Source: Rhizophagus clarus (Eukaryota; Glomeromycota; Glomeromycetes; Glomerales; Glomeraceae). Taken from it: a DNA stretch of 64,000 nucleotides. The notes under the pieces are model-generated. The model did not search any database. It was not told the origin of the DNA and saw nothing but the letters and a program-made list of their open reading frames with translations. Where the stretch lies: the NCBI GenBank assembly GCA_015698045.1, contig BLAL01000013.1, positions 1,240,001-1,304,000 of the forward strand, read 5' to 3'. This document shows positions 49,596 through 61,800 of this stretch, one piece after another. Numbering within the stretch: the first letter of the stretch is position 1; each line of letters starts with the position of its first letter. The translations under genes and the position numbers were made by a program.

Positions 49596-51287
49596 ATGGC
49601 AACTTCAAAATTATTTTTGGGAGGATTACCTGAATTAATAAATAAAATCATACAATATTTTCGAAATGATTTTTCAACGTTACACTCCTGCATTTTGGTT
49701 AATAGATTATGGTGTCGTGTAGCGATTCCATTATTATGGGAGGATCCATTTTCAATTCCTACAAAAAATTATGATTTCATTGAAATTTATTTGCATAATT
49801 TAAGTGAATGTGATAAAAAAGAATTAGAAGAATATGGAATTGTTGAAGAATCAATTTCATCAAGTACATTATTTAATTATCCAAGATTTATTAAATGTTT
49901 AAATACACACAAGTTAATTTGTTCAGTCGAAAAATGGAATGTTAATTCATCTAATTCATGTTCAACATTTAATCAAATTTCAAATTCCACAAGATTAATT
50001 TCAAAATTATTATTTAAAACGTTTATCGAAAGTAAAGTAAATTTACATAGTTTTGAATTTGAAATGACAATAGATAATGATCATGATTATTTTAATGATA
50101 CAATTGAATTAATATTACAAAATCCAAATTTTATTAATAATATCAAAAATTTAAAATTTAGTAAAAGGGTAGCAAATATTACTGATAGAACGAAAGTTGA
50201 TTCATTCTTATTATTATTATCCTCTAAGTGTAATTCAATTTCAACCCTTCACTTTAAATTTAAAAGGAGAAGTGAAGATTTATTTATTGAAAATTTTTTA
50301 TCACGTATAATTAATTTACAACAAAATCTTAAAAAAATTTTATTCTCTTATAAAACTCCTCCTTTACATCATTTATTATCATCATTAAAAAATTCTAATT
50401 GTTCAAATACTTTAAAAACAATTATATTTCATAATGTTAATTTTAGAAATATAATTATTTTTAAAGAAGTTTTTGAACATTTAAATGTTTTGGATTCTGT
50501 TCATATTCATTATTGTTATTCTTTAAGTACTGAATTCATTCAACAAATTGTTGATATTACAAAACCATTTAAATTAAGAACTTTATTCTTAAGCAAATTA
50601 TTTGAAATTAAATCTTTTCAATTATTATTACAAAAATCTGGGGATTATTTAGAAAATATTGGATTTGGTTCTTTAACTAGTTATGAATTAAAACAACAAT
50701 TATTTGAATTAATTGAAGAATATTGCACTAGAATTAAATTTCTTAAATTACCAGGTTTTTATAATAGTCAAAGTATTAATATGGCATTTAATTTAATTAA
50801 AAATATTGGAAAAAATCTTAATTATCTATCTATTCATTTTTATAAGTTTGGTGTCTTGGATCAACATGATGAAGAAGTTAATAAACTTAATTCTTTATTA
50901 TTACAAGAATTAGGACAAATTCTTCCTCCAAAATTAGAATATTTAAATTTATCCCTAATGATTAATTCAAATGATTTTGAAATTTTCTTAAAAAATTCTC
51001 AAAATACTTTTATTAAGAAATTATTAATTAGGAATAAGATGGAAATGTCTGATGAAAAAGATAATTTGGAAATAGATGGTGAAAATAATATTTTATTTTA
51101 TTTAGAAAATTATATTATGAAAAAGAAAAGGGTTCATTATTTGGCTTTTAAAGAAGATTATGTGAAAAAGAGTGATTTGTTTTTTTCAAAAGATCTAGTG
51201 AAAAAATTTGAATCATATAATATTAAAATTCGAAGTTATGATGATTTAAATATTAATAGTTATGAGTATATAAAAGAAATGTATTAA
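49596..51287 (+). CDS. F-box protein (563 aa)
   Basis: Single exon. The F-box lies at residues 10-55: GLPELINKIIQYFRNDF, STLHSCILVNRLWCRVAIPL and LWEDPFSI. The rest has irregular leucine-rich segments, e.g. LRTLFLSKLFEIKSFQL, LEYLNLSLMINSNDFE and FLKLPGFYNSQS. It belongs to a different subfamily from the MSKL genes: longer, beginning MATSKLFLGG, with many Asn/Ser residues in the middle. The start is the only ATG before the F-box, 25 nt after a T-run. Presumed substrate receptor of an SCF ubiquitin ligase; substrate unknown. Confidence 0.87.
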   Translation: MATSKLFLGGLPELINKIIQYFRNDFSTLHSCILVNRLWCRVAIPLLWEDPFSIPTKNYDFIEIYLHNLSECDKKELEEYGIVEESISSSTLFNYPRFIKCLNTHKLICSVEKWNVNSSNSCSTFNQISNSTRLISKLLFKTFIESKVNLHSFEFEMTIDNDHDYFNDTIELILQNPNFINNIKNLKFSKRVANITDRTKVDSFLLLLSSKCNSISTLHFKFKRRSEDLFIENFLSRIINLQQNLKKILFSYKTPPLHHLLSSLKNSNCSNTLKTIIFHNVNFRNIIIFKEVFEHLNVLDSVHIHYCYSLSTEFIQQIVDITKPFKLRTLFLSKLFEIKSFQLLLQKSGDYLENIGFGSLTSYELKQQLFELIEEYCTRIKFLKLPGFYNSQSINMAFNLIKNIGKNLNYLSIHFYKFGVLDQHDEEVNKLNSLLLQELGQILPPKLEYLNLSLMINSNDFEIFLKNSQNTFIKKLLIRNKMEMSDEKDNLEIDGENNILFYLENYIMKKKRVHYLAFKEDYVKKSDLFFSKDLVKKFESYNIKIRSYDDLNINSYEYIKEMY

Positions 51288-54200
51288 AATTAACTGAAGA
51301 ATAGAATTTTTTTTTTTTATCTGTTATCATCATCATTATTTATTGGTATTAAATAAAATTTTCTTATTAACCAAATAATTTTCTTATTAACCAAATTAAA
51401 TGTATTTATAATGATAATCTTGTCTGAATTGTGTTAATTCTAAAAATTCGAGGAATCATAAATCACGTGGCTTTATTTTCTACGGTATGTTGTTTTTTTA
51501 TAGTGGCTTTTAACTTCTGGTCTCGACACATGAATATAGTTTGAATTTTGAAATATGGCAGTTGAAAATGGTTATGACATGATATTAGAAGAAGATATAC
51601 AATAAATAATGTTAGAAATTGTTACTCAGTTAAATTAGAACTGCTTCTCTGCGTCAATTACATAATTTTTTTTATTAACAATTAAAGAATGAATACAATA
51701 GAGATGAGTGGATATTCATAGATATCCTAATTGCAATGAGGAAATTGGTAGTCATCAGGATTTTCATTTATTTATAAATACAATACTACGTTTTTGATCT
51801 TTTACTTTAAATATTATTAGGTTTATTCAAATTTTTTTTAAAAAAAAGTTCATATATAGTATAATAATATCACACGATAAAATAATTGGATAAAGATTAA
51901 AATTATGTAAAACAGAAAAATTTTAATTTATAAGTTGATATCAGTGTAGAAAAGTACATCCGGGATTTAATCTTATTTCAACTAATTTGTACCATCATTA
52001 TGAAGTCTTCCAATTGAAATATCAGAAACCCAGAATGGTAAAGATCGGGTGACACCGTGACAGGTAGTAAAAGGCTAGACCTTTTATGTTGGATAATTGG
52101 TCAAAGATATACTTCTATTTTAAAATGATGAGATCGTAGAACTTGCCATATTGATTAATATGTATTGCTACGCATCTTATAAAAAAGAAATTTAAGCTTG
52201 ATACCTTTTATTATTTTAATTAGTAAATAAAATAAATGAAAAAGTAGCAATATTTGATAAAATAATGACATTAATTAATCTAAATATTAAAGACACGGAT
52301 GTTAAGAGTAAGGAACCAGTAAATAAACTAATATTCAATACGGTGTTATTGTTATACGATACGGTAGAAGAATTGAAACAAGATTTATGTAATTTTATTT
52401 AGAGATCAAATAACATTTATTAATTCAATTAATAATACAAGAATATTACTATTACAACTGAATATCTCATCAGAGAAAAATTTTAGTACATTATGGATAA
52501 ACAATTATCTAAAGATTGGATTAATGTTTCACCCAATAAACATTAAATTACAAATCTTAATATTCTAAACGATTGCTAGATACATTCAATCAAAATACTC
52601 ACATATACAGTATATGTATTAGAATCAATGTAATAGAAGTATAAAACCTTACTTACATTTTAAATTTATCTCATATTACCATTTAAAGTTACAATGCATG
52701 TTAAAGTGTTAAATGGAATGAAATCTAAAAATATAAAATGATACAATAGGTTAGAAGACTCGAGTACTCTAAGTAAGCTTTGTAGAAGTGACAGATTCAA
52801 GCCCCCATGCCTACTATCAACTGATGTTAACGATATATCGTGAGTGATCAAACTCGTGCAGAGGTACTATCAATTGATAATAAGACATGAGACCCACCCA
52901 CCAAAGGGATACGGGCCCCACATACAGAAGTCTGTGACAGAGCTTGAGATATTTACAATTTCTCAAGTTAACCAGACTATTTGAAGAGGAGGATAACCAA
53001 AGCACACTAGGTGCACAACTCCCTTATACATCCCAGCTTAGCCAATTCCACTTACCAAATAATAAAGGCCCAACATTATCTGGTTGCCGTTTAGTTAAAC
53101 TTCTTTAAAAGCTTAAAATAAATTAACATTATCCGCACACTTTGATAATATGTATTTTAAATAAATAGAAAAGTTTTAAAAGAAAAAAATTTAGAAATAT
53201 ATTAATATTTTGCTCTTCTGAGAGTTTTAAATAAGTATTAACAAATTAAATTATGTTAAAAAAAAAGATAAAAGGAAATTTCCTTTGAAAAAAAAATAAA
53301 AGAAAAATTTCCTTTAAGAAAAGTAAAAAAAAAAAAAATTTTTTGAGAAAATTAAAAGGAAAAATTTTCTCTGAGAAAAGGAAAAATTAGTGGAATAAAG
53401 CCTTTTTATAAAAAATTTCTCATCATGGGAAATCATTGTCATGATGAGTCTGATGGAATCACGGAGTCACGATAATAAGCATCGGGTATTTTCACGCGTT
53501 TTATTGGTTACGCGTTTTATTATTACATAATACAATTATCACAAATATTTAGTCACAGTGACTTATATAATAGATTATATTAGGAAAAAATAGGTTTCTA
53601 GACATTGAACGGGAGAAAAAATATAGTGGTAAGTCAAGTTGTGTAATGTGTATGACATATTGTATCATCTCGTCGGTTTCTTTTGATTTACTTGATTTAC
53701 TTTATTTTTATTCTTGGAGTTAGCTAATGATTTTTTTTTACTCTTTAGCGTTTGAAAATTAACTTTAGTCTGACTTGTCGAAATGTGAAATTTTTATTTG
53801 TTAAATTAGCAGATTTATAACGTCATTTACGTAAATCATAACTGATATCTTTTACATAATAATCAAATAAAAGTAAATTAAATACTGGTGATGTTATAGA
53901 AATCTTAGAAACTTTAGAGTATCCCGACAACATATGTCAACATATGTCCCAACAGACATGATTTACAAAATGCGATTTACTAAAAATGTAACGGTTTATA
54001 TACGCAATATAAATATAAATATGATTCCATTACATATTTTTACGACCAAAAAAGCAAAAAAATTAAATTTGCAAAAAAGCGATTTTGTAAAAAAAAAGAA
54101 AAAGAAAAAAAATCAAATGACTAATCACAACAAAAAGATTCTTTTCGAACAAGTTAGGCAAATCATTTTAGTTTTATGGGAGAATCTTCGGAAATACTCA

Positions 54201-55393
54201 AATAAAATAGAAATCACTAAGTTGTAAATGATTTCACTTTTCATCAATTTAATCTAAATAAATAAGTTGCAAATTTTTGATAAATAAATAAATTTTTTTA
54301 TTTATTTTTAGCATTTTATTGATTAATTATTGGAAACACATGCTCATTTTTCAGGAAAGTGCCATATTGGGAAAATATGTGTTGAGATATACTATGCGTT
54401 ATCGGAATAATGTCATGCGTGAAAAATGATATCAGGATAAAATCCATTAGGGAAGGCCATTTCGATAAAATGTTCATTTTGCAATATGTCCTGCCAAAGA
54501 GTATGTCGGGAAAAAGGACGTCAGGAAATCAGGTGTAACCATTTTTGAAGACTCATCAATCAGTAGTGTTTCCAACTACAGGTATTTGGCTCGGGTCACG
54601 AGCAATGAATTTACCAACCACAAGGTAATGTGACATCAAAGTTATTTTGCGTGATTTCCTTATCACTGAAAACATAGTGACCTTAATAATTAAATTGTAA
54701 TTCTTATTCTTCTCGATTTACCTGGCAATAAATTTATATAACATTAATTCAGTATTTTCTTATTAATTGTTAATTGTATGCATAATTGGAGAATAAGAAT
54801 TTATTTGATATTACCTAATTTATAATTACGATTTACGAGCGTGATTATCCTATTGATGAATTTTATAAGCATTATATTTCCAGGAAAAAATCACGTATTT
54901 TGTTAGAAAATATTCGAATTTTAATTCTCTCAAATTTCAGGAAAAAATTAATCAACCCGAATTATATGTTTTTAAATCCATTTTTTTATAGTATTTAAGA
55001 TTTAATTATCATTTTAACAATTTTTATTATAATTATGTTCATGCATAAGTATATGTTATTTAAGTTTATAATTATTCCCGTATGGATTTATTCGTTTTCC
55101 CAAAAATTGCAGTCGTCCTACGATCATTAATTAGCGTTAAAATGTATAGATTTGATTAAAATTATAATTTATTTATATTTAATACTATTATTCTAATATT
55201 ACTAGAATAATCAGTATCATTAACAATTATATATATGGTTCGATTTCTTTATTTTCTTATAACAATAAATTTAGTGAATGAATAGCTACGAATTTTTCTG
55301 AGAAAATCGATCAGAATAACGACTTTGCTTGGTATTTCAAATATAATATGACAGATGATGTTATACATCCCACCTGCTCACTCTCAAATATCT
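51288..55393. other. Intergenic with gene relics
   Basis: Mostly AT-rich spacer. About 52690-53060 has higher GC and gives disconnected protein-like pieces on the plus strand (for example SDRFKPPCLLSTDVNDI and SVTELEIFTISQVNQT) broken by stops. This may be a decayed retroelement or gene, but the family is not recognisable. 53270-53390 is a run of TTTCCTTT/AAAAGGAAA purine-pyrimidine repeats. An F-box relic is at about 54117-54227. Confidence 0.5.
54117..54227 (+). pseudogene. F-box gene relic
   Basis: TTTTATGGGAGAATCTTCGG followed by AAATAC matches the conserved end of the F-box in the gene at 37401 (TTTTGTGGGAAAATCCTTGG then AAATAC). The translated piece is ILVLWENLRKYS against the PILWENPWKYY pattern. 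Homology does not extend further. Confidence 0.6.
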
Positions 55394-56788
55394 TCAATAT
55401 GAAAAAAGATGGATATTCCCATACGTTTTAACTATCCCTTCTGCTTTATATTTTTCTATTAAATCAATGTGCTCATCTTTCTTATATAGATAAGCCTGTA
55501 ACGACATGGGATTCCTACCTTTCCAATTCTCAAAAAATAATCTTAAAGATTCTAATTTAGGAGGGAACTTTCCAAAATCTAATTTAAAACTAAATAATTT
55601 ATTTGGTGAAGATTTGGTTAAAATTTCGAATAAAGAATTCCAATCAATTGTACTTCTAACAAGAATAAATAATTCATTTAAATGATGACATCTAATTAAT
55701 AATTTCTCTAATTCAAAAATTTCATGATTCATTAATATTATTTTAAAATATTCAAGCTTTGGACAATTTTGATAAATAGGTCGAATAATTTCTTTGTTAT
55801 TAAACTCACTATCACGCATCCTATCAAGATCTATTTCAATAAGATTTTCATTCGTGGTACTAATTAATCTTGCCAAAAGATTTATTGGAATATTTCTAGC
55901 TCTTAATACTTGCAAAAAAGGTAAGGACAAATTCTTTAAACAATTCCATGTCACATCTTCACGAAAACTGCCATATAATACTAAGGATTTTAAATTTATA
56001 AATGATGAAAGATTATCTGTGATAAACGGTCTATTTAATCTTAAATATTGCACAGAATTCGCATGTTTAATTAAAGATTTTTCAACAGCTTCATAAAATT
56101 TATTATCGACATATAGTGAATTAGGCGTAAGTAGATTAATAGTTGATAATTTTCCCAAAGTTTCAATTAATTTAACAATCTCATAATTGTTAAATTTACA
56201 CGCCTCAGTTAAAAGAGTCAGTTCTTTAATTGATCCGCAAATTTCTATTAATCCAGCTAAAGCATTATCATTTATGAAAGCTCTACAATTAAGGTATTGA
56301 AGTTCTGAAAAACATTGTTCCGCCCCAGAAAAAGTATGTAATTGAAAATCAAATAAAATAGGCACATAAAGGTGTGTAAATTTTCTATTTTCATTAATAA
56401 AGATACTTAATATTTCATTCTCAATAGTTGAAGTTTCATAACCTTCAAATATTAGTACGATACCTCTTTTGATTTCATTTAAATTTAAATGTCTACAAAA
56501 ACTAATGTAATCAAATAAGGGTTTTTGATATGAATCTTTAAAAAAATCAAATTTTTGGCTTAAATTATTCCTTAAATTATCTGATAAATTTGGAATAATT
56601 ACTGTTAATAATAATTGCTTTAATTTCTTATCTCCGAACCATAAATATTTCCAAGGATTTTTCCATAATATTCGAACAACAATTTCACACCATGTTTTAT
56701 TAACTAAAAGACATGAATGAAGTGTATTGATATCATCTTGTAAATTTTTTAATATTAAATAACAAATATCTCCATTCAGTTTGCTCAT
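55394..56788 (-). CDS. F-box protein (464 aa)
   Basis: MSKL subfamily: MSKLNGDICYLILKNLQDD, TLHSCLLVNKTWCEIVVRIL and WKNPWKYLWFG make up the F-box (residues 1-52). Leucine-rich segments follow, e.g. LSLPFLQVLRARNIPI, LEYFKIILMNHEIF and HHLNELFILVRS. The frame is open 20 codons further upstream to 56848, but that part is an A-run translated as Lys. The MSKL start just after it matches the sister genes, so I start at 56788. Closest by eye to the gene at 14888 (shared PFLQVLRA.NIPI, NCPKLEYF and LIRCHHL-type segments). Presumed SCF substrate receptor. Confidence 0.88.
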   Translation of the reverse strand: MSKLNGDICYLILKNLQDDINTLHSCLLVNKTWCEIVVRILWKNPWKYLWFGDKKLKQLLLTVIIPNLSDNLRNNLSQKFDFFKDSYQKPLFDYISFCRHLNLNEIKRGIVLIFEGYETSTIENEILSIFINENRKFTHLYVPILFDFQLHTFSGAEQCFSELQYLNCRAFINDNALAGLIEICGSIKELTLLTEACKFNNYEIVKLIETLGKLSTINLLTPNSLYVDNKFYEAVEKSLIKHANSVQYLRLNRPFITDNLSSFINLKSLVLYGSFREDVTWNCLKNLSLPFLQVLRARNIPINLLARLISTTNENLIEIDLDRMRDSEFNNKEIIRPIYQNCPKLEYFKIILMNHEIFELEKLLIRCHHLNELFILVRSTIDWNSLFEILTKSSPNKLFSFKLDFGKFPPKLESLRLFFENWKGRNPMSLQAYLYKKDEHIDLIEKYKAEGIVKTYGNIHLFSY

Positions 56789-58825
56789 TTTTTTTTTTTT
56801 TTTTTGAATTTTGAAGTTGAAATTAGCTAACTTAAATTTGTATAACAAAACGTTAATTTAAATTGTTTGTTTGTGCCATGTCACACAAAATGTCATAAAC
56901 GTAGATCAAGTTTTTTGTAAAAAAGCTGAGGTCAGTAATCAGTGATACCAAAAGTAAGTAATATATTGTATAGTTTGAAGGTAAACTTTTTACAAGATGG
57001 ATTATAAACAAACTCCCACAATAGTTTGTTAGGATAACAACATCGCAAATCCGCAAATTCGCAAATTCTTGTCAAATTATGATTGGCCAACAAATGAAAT
57101 TTGATATGCGACGTGCATACATTAACTCTGAATTACGTAAACATATTTTATATTTACCATTAAATTAACAAGCATCTTGAAGTTGTATGATAGTAAGAAA
57201 ATAAACGGTCTATCTTATTTATCTTATTATGGTATCGTGTTTTACAATATTTTTTTCAGACGACAGCCTATCCTTGTTGAGAAGCCACTAGTTGAGCCGT
57301 CTGCACGTGACGATCGTGACTTTGCGACTTCTTTAATTCTGGCCGGAATTATAAATTTGGCTAGAATTAAAATCGCTAGAACGGAAAGTCTTAAGTTTTC
57401 TCTAATTATAATGTTCGCCCCATAATTTAGCATGTATTTTTCAAATATGTGATATGTACGGTGTGGGATTCTCCGTTAACGAAAAAAACAAGTAATATGA
57501 CAGACGTCCCTTTTTTATCGTACCATGCTTGTTCAATATATCTAATAAGTAATATGTGGAACTATTTAATTACCCAAAATTCATCATATTCAACAACTAT
57601 TATAAATCAAACTTAAATTCCTCGATATTAAATTTTTCTAGATCCTTAGCCAAATATGTAGTACATCGGATTAGATACATTACATTACTTACATCACATT
57701 CACATTCAATGTATTAAAAATAACTTTTGATTTTCTATTTTAACAAATGATTGATTCTCTATATTTGATATTCTATTTTGGCAAACTTATTTTAACCATT
57801 TTTAACCATTTTAGAAGCGAAATTTGTGATGATCATCTAATAAAGTTAAGTGCGACGTGCTGTTTAAAAAAAAAAAAATTTTCACGGTGATCATATACAA
57901 ACACGTTATCTAAATATATATTTAGTTTTTTTTTTTTTTAAAAAAAAAAAGTATGCACTTTCGATAAATTTATTCTCATTTTTTCTCATTTTTTTTATAC
58001 AACAGCGGTCATGTCGGCAACGCCCGTTGGAGTTTGGAGTTTAATATCTAATAACCGTAGTCCGCAGTAACCGTAATAACCGCAAGAGGTTAATGTATAT
58101 CAACGTAAGTAACGTGTGAATCAAAATTCCTCATTATAATTGCCATATCAGAATTCTTTTTCATTGCTTTTCTTATCTAAAATTCATTTAGTATTGTATT
58201 TGTTTACGGACTCCTATTTATTATTTAACATTATTTGTTATTTGACGCAATGTTTTTACATATGTTTTCATATCTGACATAACAAACAATATTTACGTTA
58301 CAACTTACAACAATTAAATTTCCATATGTGATCTTATTTATGCAAACCTCTAGAACCATTATTATATTTCCTTATTTTGATATTCTTTTATTTGTTATAT
58401 TTTTAGCTCAAAATTACATTGGTTAAAAACTTTTTTTTGTTTTTTTACGTTTAGCAATGATCGCCAATTCATTCATTCAGTGCTGGCGCAAATGAATTTC
58501 GTCATATATACCTCATTTTTACATTATTTTATTTGTTTTTTTTTTTGGTTCAGTCTAGATTTTTTTGAAAATTCTATATCGAGTAAGATAAATAGCTATT
58601 TAGTTTTTGACTTTTTTATTTTTTTTTTTTTTATCTTTCTATATATAGAAAATAAACTAGTCTTTATCGGCACAGATTAATATAACAATTTTGATTCGAT
58701 CACGTTTATATATAAGTTCATCTCATCACCTCTATACGAACGATTAGATCAGGATATTTTTTTTATTTCCCGTTTTTGTTTATTTAATTTCCTTTTTTTT
58801 TACACATTTAAATAATTATTTCCTA
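56789..58825. other. Intergenic between divergent genes
   Basis: No supported gene; open stretches at 57177-57433 on both strands overlap each other and contain a TTAATTCTGGCCGGAATTAT palindrome near 57332. T-run/A-run palindrome at about 57926-57950. T-rich stretch 58520-58640. 5' flank of the sacsin-like gene from about 58700. Confidence 0.5.
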
Positions 58826-61800
58826 ATGTCCTTGGATGATTTTAAAAGTAATGTTCTTTCAAGTTCAAGTGAAGAACGTGTCGAAGTCAATCAGAGACTT
58901 TTGATCGATAAGATTTTGGCTCGGTATAAGAAAATAATTTATCTTTTGAATATATATTTTATATATCTATTTTGTTTTTGTTAAAGAGAAATCTTTTCAC
59001 GTTAGATACTCTTCTGAGTTTGTAATATACCGGGAATTAATACAAAATTCTGGTAAGAGTTTCGACTTGTACTATTTCTTACGCTTGATTTACAATGTTA
59101 TATTAATAAAAATTTAATTACGTATTAAATAAGATGATGCGAAGTCATCAAGTATCCAAATTATATTTGAAACTGCAAATGCCGTAAATGCTTCAAATGC
59201 TTCAAACGCCTCAAATGCCTCAAATACCTCCAATGCCGCAAATACCAATAAGACTTCAAAAGTTAATAAAGATAATAAAATAAAGAACAAAGTTATAAGA
59301 AATCTATTCAATCCAATTAAAGAAAGCATAGATAAAAGGATAAAAACTAATAATAATAATAATAATAAATTAGAAGACAAAATTACGCGAATTATATTCA
59401 AAAATAATGGATTTGCTTTTAGGTCTGAGGATTGGAATCGATTAAAGAAAATTGCTGAAGGAAATCCTGATGAGCAAAAAGTAAAACTTTTATCAACACG
59501 TATAGTTTGTCGCATTATAATTAACAATCACTAACTATAATAATGTATTTATAGATTGGTGCTTTTGGTGTAGGCTTTTATTCATTATTTTCAATATGTG
59601 AAGAACCTTTGTAAGTAATTAAAAAGGTGGTTCTTTTTTTTTAATAGATCGCGATGATTGAATTAATTTTTCATTTGATAGTGTTTCCTCTGGTGGACAA
59701 GGAATGGCCTTCTTTTGGCATGGTAACCAATTATTTACAAAACAAGGACCGACAGGTGATGAAGATAAAGTTTGGACGACATTTTTAATGGACATGAGAG
59801 AACCTTTAGAGGTATAAAACCCATTTTGATAGTTGTGATATCGTTACATTAAGATTAAGCTTTTGATATACTAATACATCATGTTACTATGTTAATTTAG
59901 TTTCCAGATATCGAAAAATTCGGCCGGTTCTTGGCTAATTCCTTGGCAAGCTTAATTAAACGTTTATGTTATTAATGTTTATAATACATATTTATACTTA
60001 ATTAAATAATAGGGATTTACCGGGAACCTTCGAGAATTATCTGTATACTTCAATGATACATTGGTAATAGAACTATCAAAGAAAATGCAAGACTCGAAAG
60101 CGATGAGTATTGCATCTGAATTTAATAAATATTCTCCACAAAAAATCTTTCAACTTACATCAGTGGACGTTAGAGATGTCCAAATAGATGTTACAAGATT
60201 ACTTATTCCAAAAAATATGAGTGCAAAACTTTGGCGTTCGTTACAAATTGCTGATTTAGAAACGGAAAAAGCGTCTATATCTCTTAAAATTGCTAGTGGA
60301 CATTTAAACGTTAAAATCAGCAAAGAGTTTTCTGCAGAAATGGAACGAATTACCAAAAAAAAACCTCCAAGTAAAACAACCATTCAAATGATTTTTACTG
60401 GATTTGATGAACATGAAAATTATAGTAGAAATGCTTCTCGAGTTTTTAAAGATTTACTTCCATACCCAGAACAGGGAAGGGTATATATCGGCTTTTCAAC
60501 TCATCAAACCACCGGATGTTGTTCTCATTTGGCAGCTCGTGTAATTCCCACTGTATGTATACATATGAGGTACATTTTTGATTTAAAAAAAAAAAATGTA
60601 ATATTAATGAAAATTTATGATATTTAGGTGGAACGAGAATCAATTGATTTAGCAGAAAAAACTTTGATGATATACAACGGTGAAATGTTAAGTTTAGCAG
60701 GAACATTGTGTAGAATTTTATATGAACATGAAATGACACAAATAGATCGAATTTATAATAAAATGATTGGTAATACTAAGACTGATAATAAAGCCGATGA
60801 AAAGAGTATAAAAGCTTTTCATGAATCGATTGATAGACGAGCAACACATGCTTTGACATATTTTACGTTTAGAAAAAGTACACCAAATGAAAAAGTTGGC
60901 ACAATATCAGAATCACAATTTTTTGGTTGTTCAAAAAAACCGTTATCAATTTTATCGACGAATGGCGTCCTTCCAATATCTGATGTTCGCATTCCTAATC
61001 CAGAAATGAGAGGTTTCATAAAGGCGGTTCCAATTGTTCCGAAAATTATGTTTGAAGGGTGTGATAAATTTTTTATGAAAGCGAGAGATTCGTTAAAACT
61101 CATAGAAGAGTTATCACTTAAAGATATATTATTTGAATTAAAAAATCGGACGCTTTCTGAAGAAGAATTGGTCGAACTTTTTAAATGGTGGATATCCTAT
61201 AGGTCGAAGAATGACGAAATTGATCCATCAGAACTTAAAAAATTTATGCAACTTGCACATATTGGCAATAAATCTCGTTCTTTGGATACAATTTTTTACT
61301 TTTTGAATCCAGGCATAGTTCCACCACATATGGAAATTCCAACTGAAGTATTACCTTACGCTATTTCCAAACATATAAAAAGTAAGGATCTTGAAAAATG
61401 GTTTAATTGGTCGGAATTATCTTTAGTAACTTGGGCAAAATTTATCGTAAATAAATCTAATTTGGAAGTTGATCTTGAATTTGCTGAAAAAGTTCACTGT
61501 ATTTTAGCAAAAGGTTTAAATAATACTTCGCAAAATGATAAGGAAACAATTCGTAATTTATTTGCACAAAAGAAATGTATTCCAACTAAGTTTGGATTAA
61601 AGATTCCTAACGAAGCTTATTTTCAAAATGTTAATCTATTTCCCGATTTGCCAACGATTCAATTTCAAAAACCTTCAAGTGTTCTGAATTTAATGGAACT
61701 CCTTGGCGTTCGAAAGGTAAAATAATATACATATTTTTTTGGATTATTAAATTGAATTGTTAAATTTAAACTGCTAATTTTCATTTATAGGTTGTTGAAT

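Noticed and set aside
52560..53100. A LINE or other retroelement call
   Set aside because: Protein-like pieces exist but no reverse-transcriptase motif can be seen; left as an unassigned relic.
57177..57433. Overlapping open stretches on both strands
   Set aside because: They coincide with a palindromic CTGGCCGGAATTAT repeat region and carry no family features.
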